Shown here: piece after piece, positions 5,822 through 8,214 of the stretch
Position numbering within the stretch: position 1 is the first letter of the stretch
How the letters are laid out: each line of letters begins with the position of its first letter
DNA from: Thermoleophilia bacterium
GTDB lineage: Bacteria > Actinomycetota > Thermoleophilia > Gaiellales > SKUG01
Length of the DNA stretch: 8,214 nt
NCBI GenBank assembly: GCA_025964405.1
Contig: JAOPYW010000057.1
Span: 1 to 8,214, forward strand
Direction: 5' to 3'
Notes under the pieces: generated by a model
Database searches by the model: none
What the model saw: the letters and a program-made list of their open reading frames with translations, nothing else
Told to the model about the DNA's origin: nothing
Position numbers and translations under genes: made by a program

Positions 5822-7804
5822 CTACTTGACGATCGGCAGCACGAACTCGGCGACGCCGAGGTCCTCGCCGTCGACCTTCGTGCGGGTGGTCCAGCCGAGC
5901 GCACCGGGCACGGGGTCGAGGTTGTTGGCGACGGTGGGCTGGATGCGCTTGATCGCGGGCGAGGTGCCACTGAGGCCGGTCAGGATGTCGTCGACCGCGC
6001 CGGGCAGGTCGATCCAGGCGTACATGCCGACCTCCTTCGGTGGATCGACGGCATCGACCGTGTCGGTGTAGCCGTCGTCGTCGGCGAGCGTGTCAGCCTT
6101 CGACGCCACCGCGGCTGCGATCGTCGACGTCGCGCCCGGCGGGAAGGTCGCGACCACCAGGTCGTCGACGCGCTTCGCCGACAGCGTCAGGCCGCTGCTG
6201 GTGAGGAGCTTGAGCGCGTCGAAGCCGGTCGCCGCGAGCGCTGCAGCATCCCCGGGGGTGAGCTCGGCCGTGAGCAGCCTGCCGAGCTCCGACGCCGGCG
6301 CGACCTTCGCCGTCACCGACAGGCCGTCGGCCGAGGTGGTGATCGTCAGGCCGGCGGCCGCGAGCGCCGCGGTGACCTTCGTCGGCACCTTCGCGCCCTG
6401 GGCGCCGGCGAGCGACGACAGGTTGTCACCGGTCGTGGCGACCTCGATCGCCGGCCCCTTCGCGGTCGCCGGCGTCGGCGCCGTCACCGACGCGATCGTG
6501 CGGGTGACCGTGCCCGACAGGCTCTGCACGACGACGGTCGCCGTCGGATCGGAGTCGGCGGCATCCTGCGCGAGCTGGTCGTCCTCGAGGATCCACTCGA
6601 GGGTCGTGACCGCGGCGGCGCAGAGCTTCGTGGCGTTCGCCGGGCACTTCTCGGTCAGGTCGGCGATCTCGACGTCGGCCTCCTTGGAGACATCGGCCCA
6701 GAGGTCCTGCACGCGCTCGATCGCCGAGCCGTCGTTGACGGTGCCGCTGGCCACCTCGGTATCGGCAGGCATGCGCTCCACCAGCGCGCGGGAGCCAACG
6801 TCGGGCGTGGCGAGGCTGCGCGGGTTCGACCACGTGGTGCGCAGGCGCAGGCCGGTCTCGTCGATCGTCGCCGACATCCCGATCCAGTCGGGCACGATCG
6901 CGTCGACCGACGACGTGCGCAGCACCCGCGCGAGCCGCGCCCGCGTGTCGCTGCCGTCGTCGCCCAGTGCGCCATCGGAAGAATCGCTCGAATCGCCCTC
7001 CGCAAAGGTCGCCCCGGCATCGATGAGTGCGTCGGTGCCGACCGCGATGCTGATCGGAGCACCGTCGAACGCGCCGTCGAGGGCGCGGCGCGCATCGTCG
7101 TCCTGCGCGAGCGACTGGTCGCCGTCGTGCGTGGCGATGAGGCGCTCGAGCTGCTTCGCGCCGGGAGCCAGCAGTAGCAGGTCGCCGCTGGTGGTCCACG
7201 CCACCTGGTCGCCGTCGACCGTGCCGGTGGAGTAGTCGACGCCCTTGCTCGAGTGGGTCTCGACGTTCGTGAAGACCGAATCGAGCACGTCGTCGACGGC
7301 CGATTCGTCGTCGACCTGCAGCCACGCCGCGATCGGCACGTTCGACGAACCGCCGTCGGAGAGGTTGCCCAACGCGTTCACGTCGTTGGAGGTGATCGCG
7401 ACCCCCGCCTCGTTGCCGAACGCGTCCTCGAGGTCGCCGCCGGTCTGCTTCCCCGGGAGCTCCTTCGCGATCTGGCCGAGCAGCGCTGCGCGCAGGCCGG
7501 TGCCGTCCTTCGCCGGGAGCGCTGCGGAGGCGAGGTCCCAGATCGGCAGTCGGTCAAGCGTGTCGATGCTCTCGTCGATCTGCTTCGGGTCGATCGACAC
7601 CCGCGCGATCGCCCACGAGTTGGCGGGCAGCCACGCGAGCGGACCATCCTCCGACGCGACGTCGGACGACGTGTCGTCGCTGCCTCCACCGCCGCAACCG
7701 GCGGCGACCAGCGCCGCCACGACCAGCAGCAGGGCGGCGAGGAGCAGGCGCGAGGAGCGGGACGGGGAAAGGAGGCGAGGGCGGCGAGCAGGCGACGGAT
7801 GCAT
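5822..7804 (-). CDS. DUF3352-like lipoprotein
   Basis: A 660-residue protein beginning MHPSPARRPR. The open frame continues 40 codons upstream, but this ATG starts a textbook lipoprotein signal: Arg-rich n-region (7-19), hydrophobic core LLLAALLLVVAALVAA (20-35), then VAAGC with lipidated Cys37, and a Gly/Ser/Asp-rich tether (38-53). It should be anchored to the outer face of the membrane. The mature part starts GPLAWLPANSWAIARVSID (54-72), the '..lPads.a...vd..p' opening of DUF3352 proteins, and has repeated alpha/beta segments such as LEDAFGNEAGVAI and PISIAVGTDALIDAG. An acidic Ser/Asp/Gly linker (about 269-286) and a Cys387/Cys395 pair that could form a disulfide are visible. The function of DUF3352 is unknown, and no enzyme motif was seen. 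It converges with the MMPL exporter and diverges from an MFS pump, so an envelope role is an inference from location. No Shine-Dalgarno motif precedes the ATG, in keeping with a leaderless mRNA. Confidence 0.85.
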   Translation of the reverse strand: MHPSPARRPRLLSPSRSSRLLLAALLLVVAALVAAGCGGGGSDDTSSDVASEDGPLAWLPANSWAIARVSIDPKQIDESIDTLDRLPIWDLASAALPAKDGTGLRAALLGQIAKELPGKQTGGDLEDAFGNEAGVAITSNDVNALGNLSDGGSSNVPIAAWLQVDDESAVDDVLDSVFTNVETHSSKGVDYSTGTVDGDQVAWTTSGDLLLLAPGAKQLERLIATHDGDQSLAQDDDARRALDGAFDGAPISIAVGTDALIDAGATFAEGDSSDSSDGALGDDGSDTRARLARVLRTSSVDAIVPDWIGMSATIDETGLRLRTTWSNPRSLATPDVGSRALVERMPADTEVASGTVNDGSAIERVQDLWADVSKEADVEIADLTEKCPANATKLCAAAVTTLEWILEDDQLAQDAADSDPTATVVVQSLSGTVTRTIASVTAPTPATAKGPAIEVATTGDNLSSLAGAQGAKVPTKVTAALAAAGLTITTSADGLSVTAKVAPASELGRLLTAELTPGDAAALAATGFDALKLLTSSGLTLSAKRVDDLVVATFPPGATSTIAAAVASKADTLADDDGYTDTVDAVDPPKEVGMYAWIDLPGAVDDILTGLSGTSPAIKRIQPTVANNLDPVPGALGWTTRTKVDGEDLGVAEFVLPIVK

Positions 7805-7811
7805 GTCGAGT

Positions 7812-7817
7812 TGCCTA
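7812..7817 (-). promoter_or_regulatory. Probable -10 box for leaderless transcription of the lipoprotein gene
   Basis: On the minus strand TAGGCA sits 7 nt before the ATG at 7804, so transcription could begin at the start codon. The final base is A instead of the usual T. A -35-like TTCACG lies at 7833-7838, 15 bp away. The absence of a ribosome binding site supports the leaderless reading. Confidence 0.45.
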
Positions 7818-7893
7818 CCCCCGCCCCGCCTGCGTGAACCAGCCCCGCGCGGCTTGCACCGCAGCGCCCTCGCCCGCCGGTCGCGCAGCCCGC

Positions 7894-7899
7894 TACCCT
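7894..7899 (+). promoter_or_regulatory. Probable -10 box for leaderless transcription of the MFS gene
   Basis: TACCCT (TAnnnT) ends exactly 6 nt before the ATG at 7906, which places the predicted transcription start on the A of the start codon. There is no ribosome binding site in between. The box and the bases after it closely match the exporter promoter at 3471-3493. Confidence 0.6.
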
Positions 7900-7905
7900 G
7901 CACGG

Positions 7906-8214
7906 ATGCATCCGGCCGCCGCACCCGACACGCCCGCCGACGACCGCGCCGAGCTCGACGACGAACCGGTGCGCGCGCCGCACGGCCGCACCTGGGCGCT
8001 CGTGGCCCTCGGCATGGGCGGCGTCGGCATCGGCACGGGCGAGTTCGCCCCGATGGGCCTGCTCCCCCAGATCGCCGACGGCGTCGACGTCTCGATCACC
8101 ACCGGTGGCCACGCGATCAGCGCCTACGCGCTCGGCGTGGTCGTGGGAGCCCCGCTCATCGCGGTGCTCGCCGCCGGCGTGCGGCGGCGCCAGCTGCTCG
8201 TGATGCTCATGTTC
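7906..8214 (+). CDS. MFS efflux transporter, DHA1 family, cut off by the window edge
   Basis: The frame runs open from ATG 7906 to the last base, giving 103 codons of a protein that should be about 400 residues. After a polar Ala/Asp/Pro-rich leader (1-28), residues 29-55 (TWALVALGMGGVGIGTGEFA, then PMGLLPQ) form helix 1 with the GTGEF...GLLPQIA signature of AraJ/Cmx-like DHA1 drug or sugar efflux permeases. Residues 67-90 (GGHAISAYALGVVVGAPLIA) form helix 2, with YALGVVVGAP diagnostic of this group. Residues 92-96 (VRRRQ) form the basic loop between helices 2 and 3. It would sit in the inner membrane and exchange protons for substrate. The substrate cannot be inferred from this part. The start follows from the leaderless -10 box 6 nt upstream. 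It diverges from the lipoprotein gene over 101 bp. Confidence 0.9.
   Translation, partial: MHPAAAPDTPADDRAELDDEPVRAPHGRTWALVALGMGGVGIGTGEFAPMGLLPQIADGVDVSITTGGHAISAYALGVVVGAPLIAVLAAGVRRRQLLVMLMF

Noticed and set aside
6090..7235. A 381-codon plus-strand frame opposite the lipoprotein gene
   Set aside because: Ala/Ser/Val/Arg repeats without motifs. The minus-strand frame has a lipoprotein signal and is longer.
7854..7859. TTGCAC as a -35 box for the MFS gene
   Set aside because: It lies 34 bp from the -10 box, far from the required 16-18 bp.

Overview
The window is very GC-rich, tightly packed bacterial DNA with six recognisable or probable genes plus one cut off at the right edge. GC-ending codons, TAnnnT-type -10 boxes placed 6-7 nt before a start codon (leaderless transcription), an MMPL exporter and a DUF3352-type lipoprotein all point to Actinomycetota. 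The lipoprotein family and gene style would suit Thermoleophilia (Solirubrobacterales, such as Conexibacter or Patulibacter relatives), but that is an inference from general knowledge, not a database match.

Layout, left to right. (1) 2-550 (+): the 3' part of an unrecognised basic protein, followed after 28 nt by (2) 579-1043 (+), a hotdog-fold acyl-CoA thioesterase of the PaaI/4HBT type. (3) 1065-2423 (-): a soluble two-HKD phospholipase D / cardiolipin synthase-like enzyme, convergent with the thioesterase. (4) 2513-3409 (+): an endonuclease I (EndA/Vvn-type) nuclease, divergent from the phospholipase D gene across 89 bp that hold two overlapping inverted repeats. (5) 3536-5773 (+): a complete MMPL/RND-type membrane exporter. 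(6) 5822-7804 (-): a DUF3352-like lipoprotein, convergent with the exporter across a 12-bp perfect inverted repeat that looks like a bidirectional terminator. (7) 7906-8214 (+): the first 103 codons of a DHA1-type MFS efflux transporter, divergent from the lipoprotein gene, with a leaderless promoter.

How the genes may work together. The right half is envelope-related: a lipid/drug exporter, a surface lipoprotein and an MFS pump. The exporter and the MFS gene share an almost identical block of about 23 bp from the -10 box past the predicted transcription start, which suggests common control. The middle holds the least ordinary pair: two phosphodiesterases from unrelated folds (a PLD and a beta-beta-alpha-metal nuclease), transcribed divergently, both without a visible signal peptide and both carrying the string APNTA in a Pro/Ala/Thr-rich N-terminal stretch. 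No tRNA, rRNA, CRISPR array, insertion sequence or phage module was seen. No stretch above 126 bp lacks a gene.
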